This document shows positions 23,716-33,111 of a stretch of DNA of 53,356 nt, in pieces. Numbering within the stretch: the first letter of the stretch is position 1; every line of letters begins with the position of its first letter. Under the pieces are notes generated by a model. That model did not search any database. It saw nothing but the letters and a program-made list of their open reading frames with translations, and was not told where the DNA came from. Both the position numbers and the translations under genes were made by a program. The stretch is from Falsirhodobacter flavus (lineage in GTDB: Bacteria; Pseudomonadota; Alphaproteobacteria; Rhodobacterales; Rhodobacteraceae), in contig JARWBI010000015.1 of NCBI GenBank assembly GCA_029846755.1, positions 1-53,356 on the forward strand. The letters are read 5' to 3'.

Positions 23716-24642
23716 ATGCGGAAGCGAACCCCACTGAATGCCATCCGCGCTTTCGAGGCGGTGGCGCGCAATGCGTCCGTCGCCCGTGCGGCGGACGAAC
23801 TTTGCGTGACCCCCACGGCCGTAAGCCACCAGATCCGGCTGCTGGAGGAGTTTCTTCAGGCGGAACTGTTCCAGCGCAAGAACGGTCGGATGTTCCTGAC
23901 GCCCGAAAGCTCGGCCAACCTGTCGGCGATTTCGCGCGCGCTGGACCTGATCGACGATGCCGTGATGGCCATGAACCGCAGCCCCGAGGAACGCGAGCGC
24001 AGTTTCACCGTCGCGGCCTCGGCTTCGGTTGCGTCCTTCTGGCTGATCCCCCGCATCGCCAGCTTTCTGGCCGAAGACCCCGATCTGGATCTGAACCTGT
24101 CCACCTTCCTGTCGCGCAAAGAGGCCGAGACGCGCGAATGCGACATCCGCATCTGCAACTGGCGCTGCCATCTGGACTGTCTGGTCGAACCCTTGGTCGA
24201 GGAGGAGATCCTGCCGGTCTGCGCCCCCTCGCTTGCCCAGCGTTACGACAACGATCACGCCGAGATATTGCGCCGCGGCCTTTTGGTGCATGTGGACCGG
24301 ACGCAGATGGGATATGAGGGCGGCGATCATCCCGACTGGGCCAAGTATCTGGGCGAATACGGCATTCTGCGCCCTGACGTGATCCACGGCCCGCGGCTGA
24401 ACCAGTCCGGCACCGCGATCGAGGCGGCGCGGGCCGGTGTGGGCGTGATCCTCGGTCGCTCGCTTCTGATCGAGGAGGCGCTGCGGCAGGGCGATCTGAT
24501 CGCAGTGGGCGAATCCTTCCCGGCCCGAAGTTCGTATTTCATGCTGACGGCGCGGCAATCGGGCAGCCGCGCGCGGTTCCAGAAGTTCAAGGACTGGATG
24601 ATCGAATCGGTGCGGCCCAATCCGCTTGTCCACGCGCTGTGA
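23716..24642 (+). CDS. LysR family transcriptional regulator (GcvA-like)
   Basis: This 308-residue protein has an N-terminal LysR winged helix (LNAIRAFEAVARNASVARAA, residues 7-26, then CVTPTAVSHQIRLLEEFL) in the GcvA-type form, followed by a two-lobed effector domain (ERSFTVAASASVASFWLIPR, LSTFLSRKEAETRECDIRI, ARAGVGVILGRSLLIEEAL). GGAAAGGAATAGGCG lies before the ATG. The gene precedes the amidase on the same strand with an 89-bp gap. The usual divergent LysR arrangement is absent, so its target is uncertain; the amidase is the nearest candidate. Confidence 0.9.
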   Translation: MRKRTPLNAIRAFEAVARNASVARAADELCVTPTAVSHQIRLLEEFLQAELFQRKNGRMFLTPESSANLSAISRALDLIDDAVMAMNRSPEERERSFTVAASASVASFWLIPRIASFLAEDPDLDLNLSTFLSRKEAETRECDIRICNWRCHLDCLVEPLVEEEILPVCAPSLAQRYDNDHAEILRRGLLVHVDRTQMGYEGGDHPDWAKYLGEYGILRPDVIHGPRLNQSGTAIEAARAGVGVILGRSLLIEEALRQGDLIAVGESFPARSSYFMLTARQSGSRARFQKFKDWMIESVRPNPLVHAL

Positions 24643-24653
24643 GGAAAAACTCA

Positions 24654-24686
24654 GCCCGCGCGTGAGGAAACTTCGCGCGCGCGGGC
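24654..24686 (+). terminator. GC-rich hairpin between LysR and amidase genes
   Basis: GCCCGCGCG (24654-24662) pairs with CGCGCGGGC (24678-24686), a 9-bp all-GC stem with a 15-nt loop. A GTGAGGAAA direct repeat overlaps it. A modest T-rich stretch (CTTTCTGTTC) follows 5 bp later. It may end the lysR transcript or attenuate read-through into the amidase gene. Confidence 0.45.
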
Positions 24687-24731
24687 GACTGCTTTCTGTT
24701 CAGATTTCCATCAGGCGAAACGGAGGCTGGA

Positions 24732-26006
24732 ATGAAAGTGGTGACGGCACGAACCATCGCGGCAGACATCAGGGAAGGGCGGCGAAGCGCCCCGCAGACG
24801 GTCGAGGAGGCGCTGGCGACGATCGCCCGCATCGACCCGCAGGTGCAGGCGTTCGAATTCGTCGATCCGGCCATCGTGCGCGCGCAGGTTCGGCCGAACG
24901 GCGTGCTGGCGGGGGTGACGGTGGCGGTCAAGGACGTGATCGCAACGCGCGACATGCCGACCGGGCATGCCAACGCCCGCCACGCGGGCACGTGGACGGG
25001 CACGGACGCCGCCTGCATCGATACGCTGCGCAGCGCGGGTGCGGTGATCCTTGGCAAGACGGTCACGACCGAATTCGCGGCCACGGGGCGGGGCGGGCGC
25101 ACGCGCAACCCGCACGATCTTGCGCGCTCTCCGGGTGGTTCGTCATCGGGGTCGGCGGCGGCGGTGGCGGCGGGGATGGCGATGCTGGCGGTCGGCTCGC
25201 AAACGGGCGGGTCGATGATCCGGCCCGCATCCTTTACCGGCATCTGGGGGTGGAAGCCGACATGGGGGACGATCTCGAACGAAGGGGTGAAGGCGTTTTC
25301 GGTCTCTTGCGACACGGTGGGGTTCTATGCCCGTGCGGCCGACGATCTGGCCCTTCTGGCCGAGGTGTTCGATCTGGACCCCGCCCCACGCCCCGCCACG
25401 CTGCACGGCCTGCGCATCGGGCTGTGCCGCACGCCGGCATGGCCGCGGGTTGAGCCGCCCATGCGCGCCGCCTTCGACCGTGCCGCGGCCATCCTGCGCC
25501 ATGCAGGGGCCGGGGTGGAATGCCTGACCCTTCCCCCCGCCTTTGGCGGCCTGCACGACGCGCAGATCCGCATCATGCTGCGCGAGGGGCGGACGGCGTT
25601 TCTGAACGAATACCGTGCAGCGCCGGACCTTCATCCCGAATTCCGTGCGATGGTCGAAAATGCCCAGCACCTGACGCCGGACCAGATGCGCGCGGATTAT
25701 GCGCTGGCCGACAGGTGCCGTGCCGCGCTGGACGATGTGCTGTCGGATTTCGATGCCATCATCGCCCCTTCGGCCTGTGGCGAGGCCCCGAAGGGGCTGG
25801 GCTGGACCGGCGATCCGTCGGTGAACGCGATGTGGACATTGCTGGGTGTGCCGGTCGTGTCCGTGCCCGGTCTGACGGGCGTGACAGGCCTGCCGCTGGG
25901 CATCAGCGTCATTGCCCGCCATTATGCGGACCGCAGCGCGATCCGCGTGGCCGAACTTGCCGGCGCAGCCTTCACAGCGGCTGGCGAGAGGTCATCCGCG
26001 GCATGA
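24732..26006 (+). CDS. Amidase (amidase signature family)
   Basis: A 424-residue enzyme with the complete Ser-cisSer-Lys machinery: Lys67 in VAVKDVI, cis-Ser137 in SPGGSSSGSAAAVAAG, and nucleophile Ser161 in GSQTGGSMIRPASF. It hydrolyses an amide to acid and ammonia in the cytoplasm. The ORF ends inside the convergent RutA-like gene (35-bp overlap). Residues 1-60 are a short helical N-terminus, so no extra domain is present. Allophanate-hydrolase-like, aryl-acylamidase-like and indoleacetamide-hydrolase-like activities are all possible. The neighbouring LysR and flavin monooxygenase suggest degradation of a nitrogenous compound. Confidence 0.88.
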   Translation: MKVVTARTIAADIREGRRSAPQTVEEALATIARIDPQVQAFEFVDPAIVRAQVRPNGVLAGVTVAVKDVIATRDMPTGHANARHAGTWTGTDAACIDTLRSAGAVILGKTVTTEFAATGRGGRTRNPHDLARSPGGSSSGSAAAVAAGMAMLAVGSQTGGSMIRPASFTGIWGWKPTWGTISNEGVKAFSVSCDTVGFYARAADDLALLAEVFDLDPAPRPATLHGLRIGLCRTPAWPRVEPPMRAAFDRAAAILRHAGAGVECLTLPPAFGGLHDAQIRIMLREGRTAFLNEYRAAPDLHPEFRAMVENAQHLTPDQMRADYALADRCRAALDDVLSDFDAIIAPSACGEAPKGLGWTGDPSVNAMWTLLGVPVVSVPGLTGVTGLPLGISVIARHYADRSAIRVAELAGAAFTAAGERSSAA

Positions 26007-27036
26007 CGTTGGCGATGAAATCGGGCACATCGGTGCTGAAATCCGGGAAGGTCAGGCACACGCCGTGCAGCCCGCTTGCCGCCAGCCGATCCAGATAGGC
26101 CGCAACCTTGTCATAGGAGGCCGCGATGCAGGGGATCGACATGAAGGTCACGGTGGCCGGGTCCAGCTTCAGATAATCGGCGCGGTTCACATCCATGCCG
26201 GATGCACGCAGGAATTCCTGAATCGCGTCCTCGTCACGATTGTCGAGGTAGGTTTGGCGCTCTGTCTCCGCCTCGGCATCCGTCGGGGCGGCGATGACGT
26301 TCAGCAGGGTATAGGACCGCACGTGCCGCCCATGCGACGCCGCCATCCCGCCGATCTTGTCCACGACGGCGGCAAGCTGTTCCGGGGTGTCGTTCATCCG
26401 GCCCACGAACGAGAAATCCGACTGGCGCGAGACGAAATCCAGCGCACCGTCGGACTGGCCCGCGCAGACGATCTTCAACGGGTTGGCGGGTTTGGGTTCG
26501 GACCGGCAGGCCTCCAGCTTGAAATACTTGCCGTCGAAATCGACCTCCTCCTCGGCCCAGAGGCGTTTGAGGATGGTCAGGTATTCATCCGCATATTCAT
26601 ATCGGTTGAGGTAGTAATCGTCATCCGACCACAGCCCCATCTGCGCATATTCGAACTTGTTCCAGCCCGCGACGATGTTGACGCCGAATCGCCCGCCCGC
26701 GACCTGATCGACCGTGGCCGCCATCTTGGCCAGCACCGCGGGGTTCACCGTCCGCACGGCGCAAGAGGCGAAGAGCTTGATCCTGCTCGTCACCGCTGCC
26801 AGCGCCGACATCAGCGTGAAGCTTTCCAGCGCCGCGTCCCAGTGCCGCGTCTCGCCGCCGTAACCGCGCCATTTCACCTGCGAAAGCACGAAATCCATTC
26901 CGCCCGCTTCGGCCGCAAGCGTCACGTCGCGGTTCAATTCCCATGTCGGCTCGTTCTGCGGTGGCGTGCCCTTGGCAATGATCAGCCCCCCGCGCGTGCT
27001 GGGAAGAAACAGGCCAAGTTCCAGATATCCGGTCAT
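25972..27036 (-). CDS. RutA-like LLM class flavin-dependent monooxygenase
   Basis: The 354-residue protein resembles RutA pyrimidine oxygenase along its length: NEPTWELNRDVTLAAEAGG, FVLSQVKWRGYGG, ESFTLMSALAAVTSRI, GGRFGVNIVAGWNKFEYAQM and LKIVCAGQSDGALDF all match remembered RutA segments. RutA opens the uracil ring with reduced FMN. The partner genes rutB-F are absent nearby. The only flavin reductase in the window is at 43983-44468, and a convergent amidase adjoins. The ATG at 27036 is chosen over 27048 and 27069 because only it has a purine-rich GAGACGAA stretch upstream. It may oxidise a cyclic amide other than uracil. Confidence 0.82.
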   Translation of the reverse strand: MTGYLELGLFLPSTRGGLIIAKGTPPQNEPTWELNRDVTLAAEAGGMDFVLSQVKWRGYGGETRHWDAALESFTLMSALAAVTSRIKLFASCAVRTVNPAVLAKMAATVDQVAGGRFGVNIVAGWNKFEYAQMGLWSDDDYYLNRYEYADEYLTILKRLWAEEEVDFDGKYFKLEACRSEPKPANPLKIVCAGQSDGALDFVSRQSDFSFVGRMNDTPEQLAAVVDKIGGMAASHGRHVRSYTLLNVIAAPTDAEAETERQTYLDNRDEDAIQEFLRASGMDVNRADYLKLDPATVTFMSIPCIAASYDKVAAYLDRLAASGLHGVCLTFPDFSTDVPDFIANVMPRMTSRQPL

Positions 27037-27172
27037 CGTTCGTCTCATTGATGATTGCGCATTCAACATCCGCGCGATTTGATCCCGCTGTCAAGAATGC
27101 TGTCGCGGCCCTTTCATAAATGCCCGAAAAAAGGACTATTATGCTTTTCGTGCGTGGGGGCATCCAGGGCAG

Positions 27173-27220
27173 TTGACAAAAAACGGAAATGGGAAAACTC
27201 TATTTGCAAGCGTATGCGAA
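27173..27220 (+). promoter_or_regulatory. Promoter of ABC operon with TTGCAAGCG operator-like site B
   Basis: TTGACA at 27173-27178 is a perfect -35 element. The -10 is poor (CTCTAT near 27198). TTGCAAGCGTATGCGAA (27204-27220) overlaps the expected -10/start region, the usual place for a repressor. It matches sites at 23437 and 40055. The gap also serves the divergent RutA-like gene. Confidence 0.45.
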
Positions 27221-27255
27221 ATGCGCATCCAACATGTTCACCAGGGAAATCACCA

Positions 27256-28371
27256 ATGCAGTCGACCTGCCGGATTACCGTCCTTGCGCTTGCCTCCACC
27301 TTCCTTGTTCCCTTTGCCGCCCATGCCGATGCCGTGGCCGAGGGGCTTGCCCGCGCGACCCAGATCGTCGAGGAGCATCGCGCCGTCCCGACGTTTCAGG
27401 CACCGGGCGAGTCGTTCGACATCCGCGCCGTCGCGGCGGGCAAGAAGATGCTTTCGATCCCCAACACCAGCTCCAACCAGTTCCTGAAGGGGATCATCCG
27501 GCGCGAGATCGAAGTGGGCAAGGAAATCGGCCTTGAAGTGCGCGAATGGGAAAATCAGGGCCAGCCGAACCAGTGGGTGCAGGGCATTGAATATGCCATC
27601 GCCAACGACTTCGACATCGTGGACCTGATTTCCGGCGTGAACCCCGCCGTGATCGAACCGCAGCTGGAGGCGGCGAAGGCCGCGGGCGTGCAGGTCTTCA
27701 CCTCGCATTTCTATGACCCGTCGCAAGAGGCGAACCCGCTGCTGGCGGGCGATCTGCCGTTCAGCTTCTATGGTCAGGGCTGGATCATGGGGAACTGGGC
27801 GATCCACAAGACCGAAGGCGCGGCGAATGTCATCGTCGTGAAATCGGACGAGGTGCCGCCGACCGAGCCTTTGGTGCGCGGCATCCGCGACGCGTTCGAG
27901 CAGAACTGTCCCAACTGCACCATCCTGACCGAGATCAACGTCGGCATCACCGAATGGGGCACCAAGATCCAGCCCGCGGTTCAGGCGTCGCTGCTATCCA
28001 ACCCCACCGCCAATTATGTCTTTCCCATCTATGACAGCATGAGCCAATTCGTCGTGCCTGCGGTCGAACTGACCGGCCGGGGCGAGATGGTGAAGATCGC
28101 GACCGGCAACGGCACGCCCTTCGTTCTGGACTTCATCCGCGAAGGGCGGGTGGAGATGGATGTGGGCGAAAGCCTTGATTGGGTCGCGCGGGCGACGATC
28201 GACGGATACATGCGCAAACTGGCCGGGCTGGAGATGCCCGAGGAACTGGCCGTCCCGCTGTATATCTTTGACGAGACGAACATCGAAACCGCCGGCACCC
28301 CCGCCGAGGCCAACAAGGTCTATGGCGATGAATATGTTGCAGGCTTCCACGAAAACTGGCAGCTGAAATGA
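27256..28371 (+). CDS. Sugar-type ABC transporter substrate-binding protein
   Basis: The precursor has 371 residues. The signal MQSTCRITVLALASTFLVPF ends near AHA-D (about residue 25). The mature protein has a type I periplasmic-binding fold of the ribose-binding kind: KKMLSIPNTSSNQFLKGIIR, EYAIANDFDIVDLISGVNP, and VVKSDEVPPTEPLVRGIRDA with PIYDSMSQFVVPAV. AGGGAAA lies about 8 bp before the ATG. The stop overlaps the ATPase gene by 4 bp. Polyols, pentoses or sugar acids are likely ligands; none can be assigned. Confidence 0.88.
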   Translation: MQSTCRITVLALASTFLVPFAAHADAVAEGLARATQIVEEHRAVPTFQAPGESFDIRAVAAGKKMLSIPNTSSNQFLKGIIRREIEVGKEIGLEVREWENQGQPNQWVQGIEYAIANDFDIVDLISGVNPAVIEPQLEAAKAAGVQVFTSHFYDPSQEANPLLAGDLPFSFYGQGWIMGNWAIHKTEGAANVIVVKSDEVPPTEPLVRGIRDAFEQNCPNCTILTEINVGITEWGTKIQPAVQASLLSNPTANYVFPIYDSMSQFVVPAVELTGRGEMVKIATGNGTPFVLDFIREGRVEMDVGESLDWVARATIDGYMRKLAGLEMPEELAVPLYIFDETNIETAGTPAEANKVYGDEYVAGFHENWQLK

Positions 28372-29894
28372 GCGTCCCGGCGCTTCGGGTCAGCGGGATC
28401 GCCAAGACTTTCGGGGGCGCCCGCGCGCTCAAGGGGATCAGCTTCGACGTGGCGGCGGGCGAGGTTCACGGCCTTCTGGGCCAGAACGGGTGCGGAAAAT
28501 CGACCTTCGTGAAGGTGCTGGCGGGGTTCCACGCCCCCGATCCGGGCGGCATGATCGAAGTGTTCGGCAAACCGCTTCCGTTCCCCATGCCCCCCGGCGC
28601 GTTCCGCGATTACCGCATGGCCTTCGTGCATCAGCATCTGGGACTGGTGCCGACGCTTTCGGTGCTGGAAAACCTGCGGGTGGCGTCGATCACCGCCCGC
28701 AAGGCCCGCGTCAACTGGCGCGAGGAACGCGCCGCCGCCCGCGCCACCTTTGCCCGGTTCGGCGTGGCGCTGGACCTGAGCGCGCGCACGGGCAGCCTGT
28801 CGCAAACCGATCAGGCGCTGCTGGCGATCATGCGCGCCGCCGAGGATCTGCGCGGCGCGGACGGGCCCGGACTTCTGATTTTGGACGAGCCGACGCCCTT
28901 CCTGCCGAAAGAGGGCGTGGACCGGCTGTTCGCGCTGGTCCGGCAGGTGGTGGCGCATGGCGACAGCGTCATCTTCATCTCGCACGATATCGACGAGGTG
29001 CGCGCGATCACCGACCGCGCCACGATCCTGCGCGACGGGTTGGTCAGCGGCACATTGACGACCAAGGGGTCCAGCCACGACGATTTCGTCGAAGGCATCA
29101 TCGGTCGCCGCATCGCCCGCAGCGTCACCGCGCCTTCCATCACGCGGGGCCGGACCCTTGCCCGCGTCACGGGCGTTGCGGAACCCGGCCTCGACATCCC
29201 CGCGCTGGAAGTGGCCGAGGGCGAGATCCTCGGCCTGACCGGGCTTTTGGGCTCGGGATACGAGCGCGTTCCATATCTGATGTTCGGTGCGCGCGAGGCC
29301 GCGGGGGGCGATCTGCACATGGGCGGGAAAACCATCCCGCTGCGCGCCATGACGCCGAAAGCGGCCATCGCGCGGAAAATGGCGCTGCTGCCCTCCGACC
29401 GTCCGGGGGCCAGCGGCGTTCCGGGGTTGAAGGTGCGCGACAACATGCTGCTGCTGGAGCTGGACGACTTCATGGGCCGTTTCGGGTTGAACCTGCGCGC
29501 CATGGGCCGCCGCGCCAGCGCGCTTTCGACCGAATACGAGGTGCGCCCCGCCAATCCCGACATGCGTCTCGGCCAGCTGAGCGGGGGGAACGCGCAAAAG
29601 GTTCTTCTGGCCAAATGGATGATCCGCACTCCCGATCTTCTGCTGCTGGACGAACCGACCCAAGGCGTCGATGTCGGCACCCGCCAGCAGATCTATCGCG
29701 TGATCCGCGATGCGGCGGCGCGGGGGGCGGGCGTGATCTGCGCCAGTTCCGATGCCGAACAGCTTGCCGATCTCTGCACGCGCGTTCTCATCTTTTCGCG
29801 CGGGCGTATCGCGGTCGAACTGACCGGCCAAGACATCACGAAAGACAGTATCGCAGAGGCCTGCTATGGACACTCCACTCTCGACGTCGCCTGA
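28368..29894 (+). CDS. Sugar ABC transporter ATP-binding protein (RbsA/MglA type)
   Basis: This 508-residue tandem ABC ATPase has an active N-terminal Walker A GQNGCGKST (residues 38-46) and Walker B LLILDEPTPFL with switch His in IFISHDIDE. The second domain has the degenerate Walker A of RbsA proteins (LTGLLGSGYE) but an intact signature LGQLSGGNAQKVLLAK and Walker B LLLLDEPTQGVDVG. The first domain's signature is LSQTDQ, also typical. It is coupled to the SBP gene (ATGA) and overlaps the permease by 29 bp. It energises import of a sugar or polyol. Confidence 0.93.
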   Translation: MSVPALRVSGIAKTFGGARALKGISFDVAAGEVHGLLGQNGCGKSTFVKVLAGFHAPDPGGMIEVFGKPLPFPMPPGAFRDYRMAFVHQHLGLVPTLSVLENLRVASITARKARVNWREERAAARATFARFGVALDLSARTGSLSQTDQALLAIMRAAEDLRGADGPGLLILDEPTPFLPKEGVDRLFALVRQVVAHGDSVIFISHDIDEVRAITDRATILRDGLVSGTLTTKGSSHDDFVEGIIGRRIARSVTAPSITRGRTLARVTGVAEPGLDIPALEVAEGEILGLTGLLGSGYERVPYLMFGAREAAGGDLHMGGKTIPLRAMTPKAAIARKMALLPSDRPGASGVPGLKVRDNMLLLELDDFMGRFGLNLRAMGRRASALSTEYEVRPANPDMRLGQLSGGNAQKVLLAKWMIRTPDLLLLDEPTQGVDVGTRQQIYRVIRDAAARGAGVICASSDAEQLADLCTRVLIFSRGRIAVELTGQDITKDSIAEACYGHSTLDVA

Positions 29895-30861
29895 ACGTCG
29901 GCGCTTCAACGTGGCGGATTTCACGGAACGGTTCGGGCTGGTCCTGGTCTGGATCGTCATGATCGCGGGTTTCGGCATCCTACTTCCGGGCATCTTCCTG
30001 TCATGGATGAACTTTTCGATCATGTTCGCCACGCAGAGCCCAGGCGCTGTGCTGGCGCTGGCGCTGATCATTCCGCTGACGGCGGGGGATTACGATCTGT
30101 CGGTCGGCGCGACGCTGACGCTGTCGGCGGTGACGGTCGGGGTGCTGAACGCGGTGATGGGCCTGCCGCTGGGCGTTGCCGTTCTGGCGGCGCTGGCGGG
30201 CGGGATCGCGGTCGGTCTGGTGAACGCATTCTTCATCGTCTATGTCCGCATCCCGTCGCTGGTCGTCACGCTTGGCACCACGTCGGTCATCACCGGGCTG
30301 GTGCAGTGGATGACGAACTCGTCCACCATCGGGGGGATTTCGCCGACATTGGTGAACATGGTCATGCGCGGGCGGCTGTTCGGCATTTCCTATGCGTTCT
30401 ACTACGTCATCGCGATCGCTCTGGTGATCTGGCTGGTGTTCGAGTTCACGCCGCTGGGCCGCCGTATCCTGTTCGTGGGCCGCGGGCGCGAGGTTGCGCG
30501 CCTGTCGGGCATCGACGTGGGGCGGGTGCGGGTCGGCTGTCTTGTCGCCTCGGCGCTGCTGTCCTCGATCGGTGGGCTGGTCTATGCGGGGCTTCTGGGC
30601 GCGGCGGACCCGTTCTCGGGGCTGAACTTCCTGCTGCCGGCATTCGCTGCGGCTTATCTGGGGGCGACGGCGATCATTCCGGGGCGGTTCAATCCGTGGG
30701 GGGCGGTCATCTCGGTCTATTTCCTTGCGACCGGCATCACGGGGCTGACGATGATGGGCATTCCGCTGTGGGTGACCAGCGTGTTCAACGGCGCGGCGCT
30801 GATCCTTGCCGTCACGGTGTCGCAATTCGTCCGTGGACGGCAGGAGACGGATATCGGATGA
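29866..30861 (+). CDS. Sugar ABC transporter permease (RbsC type)
   Basis: The 331-residue protein has eight to ten membrane helices. Conserved RbsC features are ALIIPLTAGDYDLSVGATLT (the GxxDLSVG motif, about residue 66), VRIPSLVVTLGTTSVITGLV, and AYLGATAIIPGRFNPWGAVI. The ATG at 29866 lies within the ATPase gene (29-bp overlap) with AGAGG before it. It forms a homodimeric pore with the RbsA-type ATPase. The 3' end overlaps the epimerase gene by 4 bp. Confidence 0.92.
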   Translation: MDTPLSTSPERRRFNVADFTERFGLVLVWIVMIAGFGILLPGIFLSWMNFSIMFATQSPGAVLALALIIPLTAGDYDLSVGATLTLSAVTVGVLNAVMGLPLGVAVLAALAGGIAVGLVNAFFIVYVRIPSLVVTLGTTSVITGLVQWMTNSSTIGGISPTLVNMVMRGRLFGISYAFYYVIAIALVIWLVFEFTPLGRRILFVGRGREVARLSGIDVGRVRVGCLVASALLSSIGGLVYAGLLGAADPFSGLNFLLPAFAAAYLGATAIIPGRFNPWGAVISVYFLATGITGLTMMGIPLWVTSVFNGAALILAVTVSQFVRGRQETDIG

Positions 30862-31676
30862 AGGTTCTTGTCACCGGCGCGGCAGGATTCATCGGGCGCC
30901 ATCTTTGCGCCGCGCTTGCGGGGCACGAGGTCGTCGCCACCGACATTGCGGATGCACCCCATGTCCATGACGTCCGCGCCATCCCGCCCGAGTTGATGGC
31001 GGGCTGCGATGTGGTGATCCACGGCGGCGGCGTTTCCGGACCGATGGTTCTGGCCGATCGCCCGGCCGAGGTGATCGACATCAACGTGACCGGCACCGCG
31101 CGCCTTCTGGCGATGGCGCGAGATCTGGGGGTGGGGCGCTTCATCGGCCTGTCTTCGGTTTCGGTCTATGGCGATGCGGACGGCATCGTGACCGAGGATG
31201 CCCCCCTGCGCGCCACCAACGCCTATGGCAGCAGCAAGGCCGCGGCCGACCTGCTGATCCGTACCTATGCCCGATATGGGCTGGACACGGTCGCGCTGCG
31301 GATCGGCTGGGCCTATGGTCCGGGGCGGGTGACAGATGCGCTGATCCAGCCCGTGGTGCGCGGCGAGCCGGTTGCGGCGGGTGGCGCGCATCCGCTGCAA
31401 TTCGTGCATGTGGATGATGTAATCCGCGCGGTGCAGGCGGCGATGACGCGCGGCACGTCCGGCGCCGCCTATAACATCGACGGGGCCGAGGTGCTGACGG
31501 TGCAGCAGATCTGCGCCATGATCGCGGATGTTCCGGTGGGGCCGGGGCTGCTTCCGAGCGTGGACCTTCAGGGACCGATGGACCTTTCGGCGGCGGCCCG
31601 CGATCTGGGCTGGGCGCCGCAGGTGCCCTTCGCGGACGGGCTTGCGGATTGGGTCGCAGCGCTGAGGGCGGCATGA
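30858..31676 (+). CDS. NAD-dependent epimerase/dehydratase family protein
   Basis: A 272-residue extended SDR. The Rossmann motif GAAGFIG is at residues 7-13, the substrate-side IHGGGVSG at about residue 54, the catalytic Ser in IGLSSVSVYG, and Tyr/Lys in AYGSSK (YxxxK). FVHVDDVIRAV is typical of the C-terminal part. Unlike sugar-nucleotide epimerases it is short and lacks a long C-terminal domain, so D-erythronate/sugar-acid dehydrogenases (DenD/UDH type) are also candidates. Coupled (ATGA) to both the permease and the next SDR, it probably acts on the imported substrate or its product. Confidence 0.85.
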   Translation: MKVLVTGAAGFIGRHLCAALAGHEVVATDIADAPHVHDVRAIPPELMAGCDVVIHGGGVSGPMVLADRPAEVIDINVTGTARLLAMARDLGVGRFIGLSSVSVYGDADGIVTEDAPLRATNAYGSSKAAADLLIRTYARYGLDTVALRIGWAYGPGRVTDALIQPVVRGEPVAAGGAHPLQFVHVDDVIRAVQAAMTRGTSGAAYNIDGAEVLTVQQICAMIADVPVGPGLLPSVDLQGPMDLSAAARDLGWAPQVPFADGLADWVAALRAA

Positions 31677-32386
31677 CGTTCGCGGGCAAGACCGTCGTCG
31701 TCACCGGCGCGGGCAGCGGCATCGGGCTTGCGCTGACCTTGCAGCTTTGCGCCGGGGGGGCGCGGGTTCTGGCGCTGGACCGCCGCTTTCCCGCCATGCC
31801 CGAGGGTGCCGAATGCCTTGCCACCAATGTCTGCGACATGGGCGAATTGGCCGAAGCCGCCCGTCACGTCCCCGACGGCGTGCACGGCATCGCGGCGATG
31901 GCCGGGATCGAGATGGGCGGGCGCATCGACGAGCTGGACATCGCCGCATGGCACCGCGTGTTCGAGGTCAACGTCTTCGGCACGGTTCGCACGATCCAGA
32001 CCTTTCTGCCGGGGCTGCTGCGCCACAAGGGGTCCATCGTGCTGTGTTCTTCGCAACTGTCGCTGGCGGCTGCGCGGAACTGTCCGGCCTATGCCGCGTC
32101 CAAGGGGGCGATCAACACCCTTTGCCGCAGCCTTGCGGTGGACCACGCCGCAGAGGGCATCCGCGTGAATGCCGTCGCCCCCGGCGCGATCGAAACGCCC
32201 ATGATGACCCGCGCCTTTCGCGGCCAGCCCGACGGCGTGCGCGCCGCGATCCGTGCAAGGCACGCGATGGGGCGGTTCGGCACGGCGGATGAAGCCGCCG
32301 CCGCCGCCGCCTTTCTGCTGGGGGAGGGGGCCAGCTTCATCACCGGCGCAGTCCTGCCGGTGGACGGGGGCTGGGCCGCGGCCTAA
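31673..32386 (+). CDS. Short-chain dehydrogenase/reductase
   Basis: The 237-residue classical SDR has TGAGSGIG (residues 11-18), an AMAGIE segment in the NAG position, catalytic Ser in VLCSSQLSLA, and YAASK (Tyr/Lys). VNAVAPGAIETPM and GAVLPVDGGW complete the family. The triad is intact, so NAD(P)-dependent oxidation of a sugar, polyol or hydroxy acid is expected. It is the last gene of the ABC operon and ends in a CTAA overlap with the convergent SDR gene. Confidence 0.9.
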   Translation: MTFAGKTVVVTGAGSGIGLALTLQLCAGGARVLALDRRFPAMPEGAECLATNVCDMGELAEAARHVPDGVHGIAAMAGIEMGGRIDELDIAAWHRVFEVNVFGTVRTIQTFLPGLLRHKGSIVLCSSQLSLAAARNCPAYAASKGAINTLCRSLAVDHAAEGIRVNAVAPGAIETPMMTRAFRGQPDGVRAAIRARHAMGRFGTADEAAAAAAFLLGEGASFITGAVLPVDGGWAAA

Positions 32387-33111
32387 TCCGCCGTCCAGCC
32401 GCCATCCAGCATCAGCGCGCTGCCCGTCATCAGCCCTGCCGCGTCCGAGGCGAGGAATACCGCCGCGCCCGCGACCTCGTCCACCTGCCCCAGACGGCCA
32501 AGCTTGATCTTGGACAGGACCGACGCGCGAAAGGCCTCATCCTCGAAGAACGGCCTGGTCATCGGGGTTTCGATGAAGGTCGGGCAGATGGTGTTCACGC
32601 GGATGCCGTGCGGGCCAAGTTCGACCGCAAGCGCCTTGGTGAACCCTTCCAGCGCCCATTTCGACGCGCAGTAAAGCGTGCGGTTCGCGGCCCCCACATG
32701 CCCCATCTGCGAGGACATGTTGATGACCGACCCGCGCACCCCTGTCGCCACCATGCGCCGCGTCACCGCTTGCGCGGCAAAGATCGCGGCGCGTGTGTTC
32801 AGGCCCATGACGGCGTCGTAATCGTCCTCGGTCACTTCGGACAGGGGTTTGGGGCGGTTGGTGCCGGCGTTGTTGACGAAGATGTCGAAGGCCGGGCGGT
32901 CGTTCATCAGCGCGGCAAAGCCGGCCACATCGGTCACATCGGCGACCAGCGCATGGCCGATGCCCTGCGCCGCCGCCTCGACCTCGTCCCGGCTGCGGGC
33001 GCAGAAGGTGACCTCTGCCCCCGCGTCCGCCATCGCGCGCCCGATGGCAAGGCCGATCCCCCGGCCCGCCCCCGTCACCAGCGCGCGCCTGCCGTCCAGG
33101 CGGAACATCAT
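32383..33111 (-). CDS. Short-chain dehydrogenase/reductase next to hisD-like gene
   Basis: The protein has 242 residues with TGAGRGIG near residue 14, [10 protein letters not shown] (NAG motif), catalytic Ser in [14 protein letters not shown] (Tyr/Lys), and [11 protein letters not shown] with ALMLDGGW. All triad residues are present. The ATG at 33111 sits in the hisD-like stop codon (ATGA), so the two dehydrogenases form an operon. In DHPS degradation the HpsN dehydrogenase is likewise accompanied by alcohol dehydrogenases (HpsO, HpsP). A similar two-step polyol oxidation is plausible here. Confidence 0.9.
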   Translation of the reverse strand: MMFRLDGRRALVTGAGRGIGLAIGRAMADAGAEVTFCARSRDEVEAAAQGIGHALVADVTDVAGFAALMNDRPAFDIFVNNAGTNRPKPLSEVTEDDYDAVMGLNTRAAIFAAQAVTRRMVATGVRGSVINMSSQMGHVGAANRTLYCASKWALEGFTKALAVELGPHGIRVNTICPTFIETPMTRPFFEDEAFRASVLSKIKLGRLGQVDEVAGAAVFLASDAAGLMTGSALMLDGGWTAD

